A stretch of DNA of 54,534 nucleotides from an uncultured Mycoplasmatota bacterium (GCA_947649365.1 CANSRH010000010.1:1-54534), one strand, 5' to 3'; positions 46,640 through 54,427 are shown, counted from the first letter of the stretch. Notes: generated by a model from the letters alone, not told the origin. Made by a program: numbers and translations.

Positions 46640-46783
46640 AAAAAAAGCCAAAAAAAAAGAACTGTGCAATTACTAATCAAAAATGATCAATAACTACACA
46701 GTTCCAATGAGCGACACTTATCCTTTGAAAAACGAAAAAAACTACACTGTAACAAAGTGTAGTTATCAACCAAGTTTTCAAAG
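46640..46783 (-). promoter_or_regulatory. Attenuator-like leader with two terminators and an alternative pairing
   Basis: Minus-strand RNA order: segment 1 ATAACTACAC (46766-46757), segment 2 AGTGTAGTT (46748-46740), segment 3 GTGTAGTTAT (46699-46690). Segments 1 and 2 make terminator T1 followed by a T-run. GAACTGTG (46704-46697) with CACAGTTC (46666-46659), plus inner pairing to a 21-bp stem with a TTTT loop, makes T2 followed by nine T. Segment 1 is also perfectly complementary over 10 nt to segment 3, which lies in the 5' arm of T2, so 1:3 pairing would disrupt both terminators. CTTTGAAAA/TTTTCAAAG (46783-46775, 46731-46723) encloses T1. No clear promoter is seen between 46803 and segment 1. 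Confidence 0.7.
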
Positions 46784-46802
46784 AACTTACAACAATTCCT
46801 TT

Positions 46803-47474
46803 TTATTTAGACATTTCTTTATTATTGTTTTTTTCTAATCTATTTTTTAATTCTTCAGTCATAGATGAATCAATTAAATCCTTATTCATAATGACCTCTT
46901 TTATATCAACTTTATCATCATTTCCTGCAAGATAAAACTTTCCATCAAAGGAATTATCTCTATCACTAAAATTTCTTTCAAAAATAAGTGGAACACTATT
47001 CTCACAGTTGGAATGATAAATTGCAAAAAAACCTTTTTGCTTAGCTTTTAAAGAATTATCAACATATATATTATTTTCAACGATAAAGCCGATTAACTCA
47101 TAATATTGATTAAATTCTTTACTATATGCTTGTCCTCTTACAAGTGGACCAACATCTGTTGGTTTCAACTCTAATTCATTATTATTAGAATTTTCTATAA
47201 TATCTAAACATCTTTTTATTTTTTCTTCAGTAGATGCCATTTCTAACTCTTTAATAGACTGATAATACCATGTAGTATCTTCTATCAATTTAGATTTCTC
47301 ATCTAGTATTTCTTTTATGAATAAATTACTTTTTTCCATATATTTTTGTTCAGTATCTGTCCATAAATCTAGGTTGGTAAAAAGAATTTGCTCATCATAA
47401 TCTAAACCCAAGAAATAGTATTTTTGGTCATCTATTCCAATAAATGCTTGACCCTTAACTAATTTATCTTTCAT
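46803..47474 (-). CDS. Uncharacterised ICE accessory protein
   Basis: 223 residues from MKDKLVKGQAFIGIDDQKYYFLGLDYDE. Contains two similar units: VKGQAFIGIDDQKYYFLGLD near the start and VRGQAYSKEFNQYYELIGFI near residue 110, each followed by a YxxFF-like strand, so an internal duplication is likely. Acidic, soluble, no signal. Overlaps the upstream gene by 11 nt. Confidence 0.55.
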   Translation of the reverse strand: MKDKLVKGQAFIGIDDQKYYFLGLDYDEQILFTNLDLWTDTEQKYMEKSNLFIKEILDEKSKLIEDTTWYYQSIKELEMASTEEKIKRCLDIIENSNNNELELKPTDVGPLVRGQAYSKEFNQYYELIGFIVENNIYVDNSLKAKQKGFFAIYHSNCENSVPLIFERNFSDRDNSFDGKFYLAGNDDKVDIKEVIMNKDLIDSSMTEELKNRLEKNNNKEMSK

Positions 47475-47946
47475 GTTCACCATCTCTTCCTCTATCATCA
47501 TTAAAGCAACATTGTAAACCACCATATCCACAAATCATATATTCTCCATCATCTAATGTAATGTAGTCATTTAAATTATATTTTCTAATTTCTTCTTTTA
47601 AAATTTCAATATCTTTTTCCACAAAGTCATCTTCAAGTTTTAACTCTTCCCAGTCATTATAATCAATATGACACATATTTGCTTCGCTTTCACATACAAA
47701 ATCAAAAATATATGTTAATAATGGACTCAATTCACTTACTTTAGGTAAAGTTAATTCTAACCCATTATTTTTCTTTAAATGTTCTTGTATATATTTTTCA
47801 ATTTCACTTCCAATGCCATTTTTTTCTAAAGCAGTACAAACATGAGCAACTTGAGGATTGTTTCTATCCTTAACCATATAATCAACATACATCTCATCAT
47901 TATCCTCCCAAGAGTTTAATATATGAATGTCATAATCATCATGCAT
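47464..47946 (-). CDS. Uncharacterised acidic ICE protein
   Basis: 160 residues from MHDDYDIHILNSWEDNDEMYVDYMV (RBS GGAGAG); strongly acidic. A Cys-rich end (YMICGYGGLQCCFND) is notable. Overlaps the OB-fold gene stop. Not recognised. Confidence 0.55.
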   Translation of the reverse strand: MHDDYDIHILNSWEDNDEMYVDYMVKDRNNPQVAHVCTALEKNGIGSEIEKYIQEHLKKNNGLELTLPKVSELSPLLTYIFDFVCESEANMCHIDYNDWEELKLEDDFVEKDIEILKEEIRKYNLNDYITLDDGEYMICGYGGLQCCFNDDRGRDGEHER

Positions 47947-47947
47947 A

Positions 47948-48346
47948 CTATCTCTCCTGTTCTTCTTTATTATTTGAGACTTCTTTAACTTGACCATCTG
48001 ATAAATAAATTTTATTATTAGTTCTATCAATAATTTCAAATCCTAAAATCTCAATAGCTTTATCCTTATATGTCTTACCATTTTTTTCAATTTCTTTAGG
48101 ATAGGTAGTAATGATTCCTTTTACAGTTATCCAATTACCTTTCTCGATTTCATCTGCATAAGCATTTACAAGTTCTCCTTTTATTACAATGGGAACAAAT
48201 TGTGTGTTTCCATTATTATTTTGAGCAATATCAAATCTTAATGTTTTTTTACCATTTTGATTTTCATAGACATCTCTAACACTACCTATATTCCCTTCTA
48301 ATTCAAATTTATTTACAGAATTTCTTAATTCTTTTTCATTATTCAT
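47948..48346 (-). CDS. OB-fold single-strand DNA-binding-like protein
   Basis: 132 residues. NKFELEGNIGSVRDVYENQNGKKTLRFDIAQNN...FVPIVIKGELVNAYADEIEKGNWITVKGIITTYPKEI has the five-strand OB pattern of SSB proteins (xGxI...FxIAxN...WxxVxGxL). An acidic/Gln tail stands in place of the usual DDDIPF tip. Likely protects transferred single-stranded DNA. Confidence 0.7.
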   Translation of the reverse strand: MNNEKELRNSVNKFELEGNIGSVRDVYENQNGKKTLRFDIAQNNNGNTQFVPIVIKGELVNAYADEIEKGNWITVKGIITTYPKEIEKNGKTYKDKAIEILGFEIIDRTNNKIYLSDGQVKEVSNNKEEQER

Positions 48347-48735
48347 CTTACATTTTCCTCCTCTAATATTTCATTTTGTTTTAAAATAATTCGATCATAG
48401 TCATCTAAATAAAGTCTGCCTTCTTTTATACTTTCTAATTCACAAGCATTATCTTTTAAAAATTTCATAAAATCTAAAAGAATAAAATGATTTCTATTTA
48501 TGTTAGAAAGAGAAATGACAACTACTTTATCTATAATGCCACTTTCTATATCTTGTTTTAATTTTTCTAATTCTACTCGTGAATTTGTATCCATATTATT
48601 TTTTACAATATCCACATATAACTTATAATCATAATTATTCATCAAGTTATAATTAGCGATTTGCTCCATCTTATAATTTCTTGATGATTTATTTGTTTTC
48701 TTTTTAAATGAGATATAATTTCCTACTTTTGCCAT
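48343..48735 (-). CDS. Resolvase-domain-like protein without catalytic residues
   Basis: 130 residues. YKLYVDIVKNNMDTNSRVELEKLKQDIESGIIDKVVVISLSNINRNHFILLDFMKFLKDNACELESI follows the serine-recombinase catalytic fold (D-x-SG..RxxLxxLL...D.VVVxxLSRLxRN...L..xxxxxVxxxS). The N-terminal catalytic Ser motif (YxRVS) is not present, LSRLxR reads LSNINR, and there is no DNA-binding domain. A structural or regulatory paralogue seems more likely than an enzyme. Confidence 0.6.
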   Translation of the reverse strand: MAKVGNYISFKKKTNKSSRNYKMEQIANYNLMNNYDYKLYVDIVKNNMDTNSRVELEKLKQDIESGIIDKVVVISLSNINRNHFILLDFMKFLKDNACELESIKEGRLYLDDYDRIILKQNEILEEENVR

Positions 48736-48741
48736 AAAATA

Positions 48742-48972
48742 TTATCTCTCCTGTTCATCCTGTTTTCTTTCTTCAACTCTTTTATTAAAGCATTCTAAAG
48801 CATCATCTAAATCTTTGCCAAAATAACTGCCTCCACCCCAGTTTCCTGTTTCTTTATTTAAAAATGAAGCAATTACAAATTGACCACTTTCATAAGCATA
48901 GATTAAAGAGTACAATATGCCATCTTCTTTTAAAAGGACACATTTTCCCATTCCACCATTTGTAAAATGCAC
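48742..48972 (-). CDS. Small conserved-looking ICE protein
   Basis: 76 residues with a Gly/aromatic beta core (LYSLIYAYESGQFVIASFLNKETGNWGGGSYFG) and a helical charged tail. Sits between sortase and resolvase-like genes with gaps of 0-6 nt. Not recognised. Confidence 0.5.
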   Translation of the reverse strand: MHFTNGGMGKCVLLKEDGILYSLIYAYESGQFVIASFLNKETGNWGGGSYFGKDLDDALECFNKRVEERKQDEQER

Positions 48973-49614
48973 TTAATATACCTCCTTACTTGTTAATTCT
49001 GCAATAATGACAATTTGTTTATTGGTATTATGTCTGCAAGTAATCAATGTTAAAGTATTCGTATTATTTTTTTTAGAAATACTAACTTGTCCAGTTTTTT
49101 CAACATCATAGATATTAGTAATCTTATAATTAAATTTTTCTCCATTGTAATAAACATGGACAAAATCATTTAATTGCATTTTATTAAGATTTCTAAAATA
49201 TGAAATATTGCTATATCCACTATGACTTGCCAAAACAAAATTACCATTTTCAATGTCTGGCATATCTGATCCTTTTATAATTTCAATATTTCTATTAACA
49301 TTGTTATTTTTATCATTTATTGCTACTAATCCTCGTTTTAATTTAATACGAGGAATTTCTAATATTGCTATGTAATTATAAGAAGATTCTTTTTTTGACT
49401 CTACTTGTTCATCAACTGGTTCATCTACAATTACATCTTGAGTATCTTCATTTTTAATTTCAAAAAACTCTTCAATAGCATTTTCTTCTTTTATATGGAT
49501 AAAATAATTTATATAAAGTTTTGTACCTATAACACCTAATCCAATTAAAAATAAAAAAGAGCCAATAATTAAATATTGACCCATTTTCTTATTTTTGTTT
49601 TTTCTTTTTTGCAT
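48973..49614 (-). CDS. Sortase
   Basis: 213 residues: N-terminal transmembrane anchor (about 13-36), Glu-rich stalk, then the sortase barrel IAILEIPRIKLKRGLVAI. Catalytic His131 in LASHSG and Cys193 in LTLITCRH. The usual catalytic Arg several residues after Cys is not present at its place (NTNKQIVI); Arg194 directly follows the Cys. Start lies within the end of the adhesin gene (26-nt overlap), which marks the adhesin as its substrate. Confidence 0.9.
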   Translation of the reverse strand: MQKRKNKNKKMGQYLIIGSFLFLIGLGVIGTKLYINYFIHIKEENAIEEFFEIKNEDTQDVIVDEPVDEQVESKKESSYNYIAILEIPRIKLKRGLVAINDKNNNVNRNIEIIKGSDMPDIENGNFVLASHSGYSNISYFRNLNKMQLNDFVHVYYNGEKFNYKITNIYDVEKTGQVSISKKNNTNTLTLITCRHNTNKQIVIIAELTSKEVY

Positions 49615-52363
49615 AGATAATTATACCTGTACCACTTAATATTGCAAGTCCACCTAGTATATAAGATAAATCAATTCTATCAATCCCAGTATTAGGAACT
49701 GAATAATTAACAAGAGTTGATTCAATGATTGCACCATTCTCAGTTACAGAAAAATATACTTTTTCATCATTAAGAATAAATCCTTCAACTGTTTCTAGTT
49801 CTTGATAGTAAAATTTTCCATATTCACTAACAAACTCTATATCTCCTGATTCGTTGGTATAATATTTTCCTAGCAAATTATTTTCTAAATCGAATATACC
49901 AATTAAAACTCCTGCTAATGGATTATTATTTTCATCCACTTTATGGATTTTAATAGTAGATTTAATTTTTTCATTTGTCATAGTAGATTTTACAACTTGT
50001 CCATCTTCAGTAATTTCAAATTCCATAGGTTCAGTATTTAAAATATACCCTTCTGGTGCTTCAGATTCAAACATTACAAATTTTGAAGTGAAAAGTCCTT
50101 TTATAATAATTTTTCCAAATTCATCAGTCTTACCTGTGAAAATAAGTTGCCTTTCTTCTCCCTCATTATTTGTATATATTGTAATAGTAGTATTTGGTAA
50201 TGGTTTACCTGTACTTACATCTACTTTAGTAAATTCAAAATCTGATTTTTTTAAATAATTTTTAAGGTTTAAAGTGTAAGTAACTGTTTTAGTATATTGA
50301 TCCTTATATTTTAATTCAAAACAATAACTGGATTCATCTACAACATGATTTCCCACACTTGCCTTTTCTTTTAAGCAATATTTTCCAAGATATAACCCTG
50401 TTACTTTATAAAATCCATTTTTAGTATAAAAATCTTTAACTAAATCATTTTTCTTATAAATAAGTGTTCCATCTTGAGAATATATATCTTCATCTGCATA
50501 AAGTTCATAATGAACACCATCTAATTTAATTTCTTCATATCTAAATGAACCATCTTCAATAATTACTTTTTCTCCAACTTTATTTACATTTAATTCGCCT
50601 TTGACTTGTTCATTTGCAAATTTTAATTCTAAAAGTGTTCCATATTGTTCATCTTCAGTAAATTTGCTATTTTCTCCAATTTCAAAAATCAAAGGTTCAC
50701 TATTCCAAAGGTATCCCTCTATTTGTTGATCCTCTACCTCTTCTAATTGGTAGCGACCACAAGATAAAGCATAAGGAGTAATAATTACCCCATTTTTATC
50801 CATTTCAAATACCTCAATCGTTTGAGCTGTTGGATAAGTAATGGTTTGTTTTACATATTCATTTGTATCTAGGTTTTTAATTTTAAATTTTAGCCCTTCA
50901 CGAATAATAACTTTTTGTGAATCCTTATCAATTTTTAAAACTTTTAATTTTGCAGTTATTGGTGCATTTGAAAGTAATTGATAATATGGATTTTCAGTAT
51001 TTTCATTTACTGTAATTTCAAAGTCATCCACTTTTTCATGGTTTAAACTTGTATTTTTTTGATGAACACGCCACTTTCCATAAGGAAGAGTTACTTTTAA
51101 TTTTCCTTTTTCATTGGTCTTTCCTGTTGTATAAAGTTCTCCACTTGAAATTAAGTAAAACTCAAACTCAATGTTTGGTTCTCCAGTTAAAATACCAGTT
51201 TGCCCATTTGCAAAGACTTTAAATAATTCAACATCTACTTCAATAACATCTTCAAATACTTTTAGTGTTGGATATAAATTATCTTTTGTTAATTCAAACC
51301 AGTACATAGTTGTATCTAATTGATAACCTTTTCCACTAATTTCTTCTTTTAGATAAAAGCGACCTAGACTTGGTAAGTAATCACTTGTCCCTGTATTATT
51401 ATTTCCAATACTAACTTGACCAACTCTAACATCATTTTCATTATACACTCCATAAACTGCTCCTGTCAACTTAGCGTCGCCTAAAGGTTTATAACTTAAT
51501 GTTTTGCTATCTAGTTTTTCTGCAGTAATTTTACCACCTAAAATATTAACATTTATTTTTGTATCGATTGGATCATAACTACCTACTTGAACAACATCTT
51601 GTGTTCCAGATTTTACATAAACTATTGTAGGATGGGAATATTTAACATCTTTTTTTGTTAGCGAAATATTAGTATTTCCAACTGCAGTTGCAGTTAAATA
51701 TAAATCATTTCCAGATTTACTGGATGAAATGAATGAATTGCTAGTTACCTCATATTTTGATAAAACACCACTATTATCAGTCAATTTTAAAGTTTGACCT
51801 ATAACTGTTTCAAAATTTGTTGCTCCAAAGTCTGGTGTAGCATAATGTTTACTTAACAATGCTTCCATTTCTGCCATTTCACTTGTATATTTACTAATTC
51901 TATTTCCATTAAGTGAATCAGCAAAGTAAATATCATAACCATGTGGTACAGTTTGCCAAATCATAAATTGAGTAACTGAATACCATTTTAAATCAGTATG
52001 ATTTACTTCTGAATCACTATATCCATAACCATAGTATGCTAAAAGTTGAATTCTTCTCCATTGTGATTGTGTCATGTTCGCTACATATGCTTGGTCATAA
52101 TCTTGACCTGTATAAATTTCATTACTATCTAGTGGAGTCCCAGGTTCAATGCAATATACAAACTGGTTATCACTTTTTCTAGTAATCACTGCTAATTGTT
52201 GATATTTTTTTGTGCTTCCTTTTTCTTTGTTTATAAAAGTATCAGGAATCCACTTATATTTATCATTAAATGTTTCTTGATAAGTTTGAGCTTTTACTTG
52301 AATACTAGGACATAATGCTAATAAACCAAATAAAAGCAATAAACACTTTAACTTTTTCTTCAT
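49589..52363 (-). CDS. LPXTG-type adhesin with thioester and Cna-B domains
   Basis: 924 residues. Signal peptide 1-25. Thioester domain with Cys71 in VYCIEPG and Gln132 in SVTQFMIW, the residues that form the Cys-Gln thioester for covalent attachment to host or cell surfaces. An Ig-like segment (about 180-265) and at least five Cna-B/SpaA repeats follow (for example GKITAEKLDSKTLSYKPLGD, FEFTKVDVSTGKPLPNT, STIKIHKVDENNNPLAG), which usually carry Lys-Asn isopeptide bonds. Sorting signal VPNTG at 889-893, membrane helix, then KKKKQK. Sortase gene overlaps its end. Likely promotes donor-recipient or host contact. Confidence 0.92.
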   Translation of the reverse strand: MKKKLKCLLLLFGLLALCPSIQVKAQTYQETFNDKYKWIPDTFINKEKGSTKKYQQLAVITRKSDNQFVYCIEPGTPLDSNEIYTGQDYDQAYVANMTQSQWRRIQLLAYYGYGYSDSEVNHTDLKWYSVTQFMIWQTVPHGYDIYFADSLNGNRISKYTSEMAEMEALLSKHYATPDFGATNFETVIGQTLKLTDNSGVLSKYEVTSNSFISSSKSGNDLYLTATAVGNTNISLTKKDVKYSHPTIVYVKSGTQDVVQVGSYDPIDTKINVNILGGKITAEKLDSKTLSYKPLGDAKLTGAVYGVYNENDVRVGQVSIGNNNTGTSDYLPSLGRFYLKEEISGKGYQLDTTMYWFELTKDNLYPTLKVFEDVIEVDVELFKVFANGQTGILTGEPNIEFEFYLISSGELYTTGKTNEKGKLKVTLPYGKWRVHQKNTSLNHEKVDDFEITVNENTENPYYQLLSNAPITAKLKVLKIDKDSQKVIIREGLKFKIKNLDTNEYVKQTITYPTAQTIEVFEMDKNGVIITPYALSCGRYQLEEVEDQQIEGYLWNSEPLIFEIGENSKFTEDEQYGTLLELKFANEQVKGELNVNKVGEKVIIEDGSFRYEEIKLDGVHYELYADEDIYSQDGTLIYKKNDLVKDFYTKNGFYKVTGLYLGKYCLKEKASVGNHVVDESSYCFELKYKDQYTKTVTYTLNLKNYLKKSDFEFTKVDVSTGKPLPNTTITIYTNNEGEERQLIFTGKTDEFGKIIIKGLFTSKFVMFESEAPEGYILNTEPMEFEITEDGQVVKSTMTNEKIKSTIKIHKVDENNNPLAGVLIGIFDLENNLLGKYYTNESGDIEFVSEYGKFYYQELETVEGFILNDEKVYFSVTENGAIIESTLVNYSVPNTGIDRIDLSYILGGLAILSGTGIIIYAKKKKQK

Positions 52364-52372
52364 AAATCTAAT

Positions 52373-52416
52373 CCTCCTTTATTTTATTGCATAAAAAAAT
52401 TACCTGTTAAGGTAAT
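52373..52416 (-). terminator. Terminator hairpin fused to the RBS of the adhesin gene
   Basis: ATTACCT (52399-52405) with AGGTAAT (52410-52416) around the preceding gene's stop codon, then seven T and ATGCAATAAAATAAAGGAGG leading to the start codon at 52363. The 27 nt 52373-52399 are identical to 32250-32276. Confidence 0.7.
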
Positions 52417-53060
52417 GGTATTGTATGAAAGTCATACTCTTTACCAGTATTTCTTTCATAAATTGTTAGCATATAATATGTAGTTCCACAATCATCTTGA
52501 TAGTTATCACAAAAATAACCATATCCCGCCTCTTTATATTTATCTCCTTTTGCAGTACACTCTCCAAATGATGAAAAATCTGCTCGTACAAAATTCATAT
52601 CAAACTTTTTTGGAGTGCAACTTGGTACTACTGGTTGTTGATTTTCTTGTTTTGGTGGTTCTTGTTTAGGTACTGTTTCTGTGTTATTACTTGAATTATT
52701 TTGATTTTTATTTATATTGTTGTTGGTTGTTACATTATTTGTATTAGGTTTAGAATTTTGAGTTGAAGAACTATTATTATTTTGTTTTGGAGTGCTTTCA
52801 ACTTTTGTTTCATTATTTTGGTTGATGCTTTCCTCTCCCTTATCTTCTACTTTTTGTTCTTCAGAATTCTCATTATCTTGTTTGGTATCTATTTCTTTAT
52901 TCTCTAATTCTTTATTATCATCTGATTTTTTTGAACTTTGTTCTTGCGAATTATCTTTAAATAAATTATGTTGATTTATACAGTAAACACTACCAACAAT
53001 TACTAAGAGTAATACCCCTAAAAATATCATTTTTAAAGGCAATTTCTTTTTATCTCGCAT
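52407..53060 (-). CDS. Membrane-anchored Asn/Gln/Lys-rich protein with a Cys domain
   Basis: 217 residues: N-terminal transmembrane anchor (about 9-28), a low-complexity linker of about 115 residues (Asn, Gln, Glu, Lys, Ser, Thr), and a small C-terminal domain with four Cys (SCTPKKFDMNFVRADFSSFGEC ... YFCDNYQDDC), likely two disulfides. Surface-exposed; function unknown. Transcribed toward the adhesin gene from the promoter-like copy B. Confidence 0.65.
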   Translation of the reverse strand: MRDKKKLPLKMIFLGVLLLVIVGSVYCINQHNLFKDNSQEQSSKKSDDNKELENKEIDTKQDNENSEEQKVEDKGEESINQNNETKVESTPKQNNNSSSTQNSKPNTNNVTTNNNINKNQNNSSNNTETVPKQEPPKQENQQPVVPSCTPKKFDMNFVRADFSSFGECTAKGDKYKEAGYGYFCDNYQDDCGTTYYMLTIYERNTGKEYDFHTIPLP

Positions 53061-53133
53061 AACTCATTCACTCCTATCATAAACTTGCTTATATGGTGTT
53101 TTAATAACCAAATAATAAGTTTTCCTCTTTATA

Positions 53134-53167
53134 TATTTATCACTTAAAAAAAGAAATTTTGCAAGAG
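53134..53167 (-). promoter_or_regulatory. Promoter-like 34-nt element, copy B
   Basis: Minus strand: TTGCAA (53164-53159) and TGATAA (53142-53137), 16 nt apart, within 34 nt nearly identical to copy A (24535-24568). It lies 74 nt upstream of the 52407-53060 start codon. Confidence 0.5.
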
Positions 53168-53188
53168 TTTTTTATCAATTTTTTTAAT

Positions 53189-53215
53189 TTATGGGATTTT
53201 TAAAATTGTTTTCAT
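53189..53215 (-). CDS. Possible 8-codon micro-ORF
   Basis: MKTILKIP preceded by AAGGAGG at ideal spacing, about 20 nt upstream of promoter-like copy B. A strong RBS before so short a frame suggests a remnant or a regulatory peptide; no other support. Confidence 0.25.
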   Translation of the reverse strand: MKTILKIP

Positions 53216-53253
53216 GTTTTTTCCTCCTTCCTTTGGAAGAAATGGTTAAATAT

Positions 53254-53727
53254 TTATTTATATTCAATGATATTAAATGCTAATGCAAATCTTGCGATAC
53301 TGCTATTTTTAGCATCTTCAAAAGTTTTTCTAGTAGCATTAAACTTCTCTTTTACAGAGTTTTCTGATCTATTACATAATAAGCAATCATTGATATAAGC
53401 AATTTCAATTTTCGACATTGTTTCATATAACTTACTTAAATGATAATTAAACTCATTATATTCTTGTTCTGAATCTAACTTATATTCAACTGCATTACCT
53501 ACTTTATCAGTTACACTATTAGTAAATGCTTCTAATCTAGGTTGATAGTCTGGAGTAAGTCTTAAATGATAACCATTTATAAAAATATTCCTCGCTTTTT
53601 TTAACTTTCTTATCTTTTCTAGTACATTATTAAATGTTTCTTCCATATCAAATTCTTTTAATTCTTCTGGACTTAAAATAAATTCATCAATATACTCTTC
53701 ATTTTTCAATTCATTTTCAATAACCAT
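53254..53727 (-). CDS. ArpU/sigma-region-4-like regulator, copy 2
   Basis: 157 residues from MVIENELKNEEYIDEFILSPEELK; the start is fixed by GGGAGG and by the leader stop 1 nt upstream. Helical protein with an end (KEKFNATRKTFEDAKNSSIARFALAFNI) that recalls the C-terminal helix-turn-helix of ArpU/sigma-like transcription factors (xYRxxKxAxxKLAxALGI). Similar in size and plan to the upstream 154-residue protein. Probable activator of ICE promoters (inference). Confidence 0.55.
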   Translation of the reverse strand: MVIENELKNEEYIDEFILSPEELKEFDMEETFNNVLEKIRKLKKARNIFINGYHLRLTPDYQPRLEAFTNSVTDKVGNAVEYKLDSEQEYNEFNYHLSKLYETMSKIEIAYINDCLLCNRSENSVKEKFNATRKTFEDAKNSSIARFALAFNIIEYK

Positions 53728-53728
53728 A

Positions 53729-53833
53729 TCAAACCATTCCTCCCATAAAAAAAGAGAAGATTCCAAAAAGGTTTCTTCTCCTCAAAATGAAAAAAATAAA
53801 AAGAGGTTTTTCCTCCTCGCATAATTTTTTCAT
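53729..53833 (-). promoter_or_regulatory. Attenuator with a 34-codon leader reading frame
   Basis: A frame from ATG 53833 (MKKLCEEEKPLFIFF...) runs through two terminator hairpins and stops (TGA) 1 nt before the start codon of the regulator gene. Hairpin 1 is GAGG-AAAAA-CCTC with a T-rich tail; hairpin 2 pairs GAGAAGA with TCTTCTC (53780-53774, 53760-53754) and is followed by seven T, then ATGGGAGG. The likely transcription start is only about 2 nt before the leader ATG, so the leader may be leaderless. Confidence 0.55.
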
Positions 53834-53841
53834 TTTACCAT

Positions 53842-53869
53842 ATTATAGCACTTGACAAATTCATTTCAA
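53842..53869 (-). promoter_or_regulatory. Promoter of the ArpU-like regulator leader
   Basis: TTGAAA (53869-53864) and a perfect TATAAT (53847-53842) on the minus strand with 16 nt spacing. Confidence 0.65.
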
Positions 53870-53886
53870 TAGAATCGTATGTTCAA

Positions 53887-53923
53887 TTCATGTTGTTTCG
53901 TGCTTTTTTCATGTTGTTTTGTG
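53887..53923. repeat. Two direct repeats upstream of the promoter, 21-nt period
   Basis: TTCATGTTGTTTCGTG (53887-53902) and TTCATGTTGTTTTGTG (53908-53923) differ by one base and lie on the same helical face, 18 nt upstream of the -35. Likely operator or activator sites. Confidence 0.6.
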
Positions 53924-53940
53924 TTTTTGTATAAATTTAC

Positions 53941-54405
53941 CTATGCAATAGCCATAAAAGTTCTTTCTAATGTCTCATCAACAGTTTCTGGTAATAAATT
54001 AAATTTTAAAGCAACTTTAACATAACAACTTTTCTTAATAATGAAATAAGTTTTATATGTTTTGGTTATTCGATCACAAAGCTCTTTATCAGTTTCTCTA
54101 TCTCCAATACTATATTTGAATACTTTTAATTCATCATCTGTAAAATTTGCTTTTAAGTCTTCAACTTTTTTTTCAAACTCTTTTAAATATTTTATATATG
54201 ATTCTCTTTTTAAAAGTGATTTTAGTTCTTCACTTGAACTATTGGATTTATTTTTAGCATAATCTCTACAATTCGTTTTTTCTATCATATGATCTCTAAC
54301 TAAACTGCAAATGAAATTATAATCATCAAATAAATCAAAAACTGCTTTGCTTAATTCTTTCATTTCAAAGTTATCTAAATACTTTCTTGAAATAAGTGCT
54401 TTCAT
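53941..54405 (-). CDS. ArpU/sigma-region-4-like regulator, copy 1
   Basis: 154 residues. LTDDELKVFKYSI-like core (FTDDELKVFKYSIGDRETDKELCDRITKTYKTYFIIKKSCYVKVALKFNLLPE) fits a sigma-region-4/ArpU helix-turn-helix: a helix ending in DRETD, then ITKTYKTYFIIKKSCYVKVALKFNLL. N-terminal half is a helical coiled-coil-like segment. RBS AGAGGGGG. Directly upstream of copy 2, so one may regulate the other. Confidence 0.55.
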   Translation of the reverse strand: MKALISRKYLDNFEMKELSKAVFDLFDDYNFICSLVRDHMIEKTNCRDYAKNKSNSSSEELKSLLKRESYIKYLKEFEKKVEDLKANFTDDELKVFKYSIGDRETDKELCDRITKTYKTYFIIKKSCYVKVALKFNLLPETVDETLERTFMAIA

Positions 54406-54427
54406 ATTTATCCCCCTCTAGTTTCTC

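Noticed and set aside
48343-48735. Functional second recombinase
   Set aside because: Catalytic Ser motif and DNA-binding domain are missing, so called resolvase-like only.
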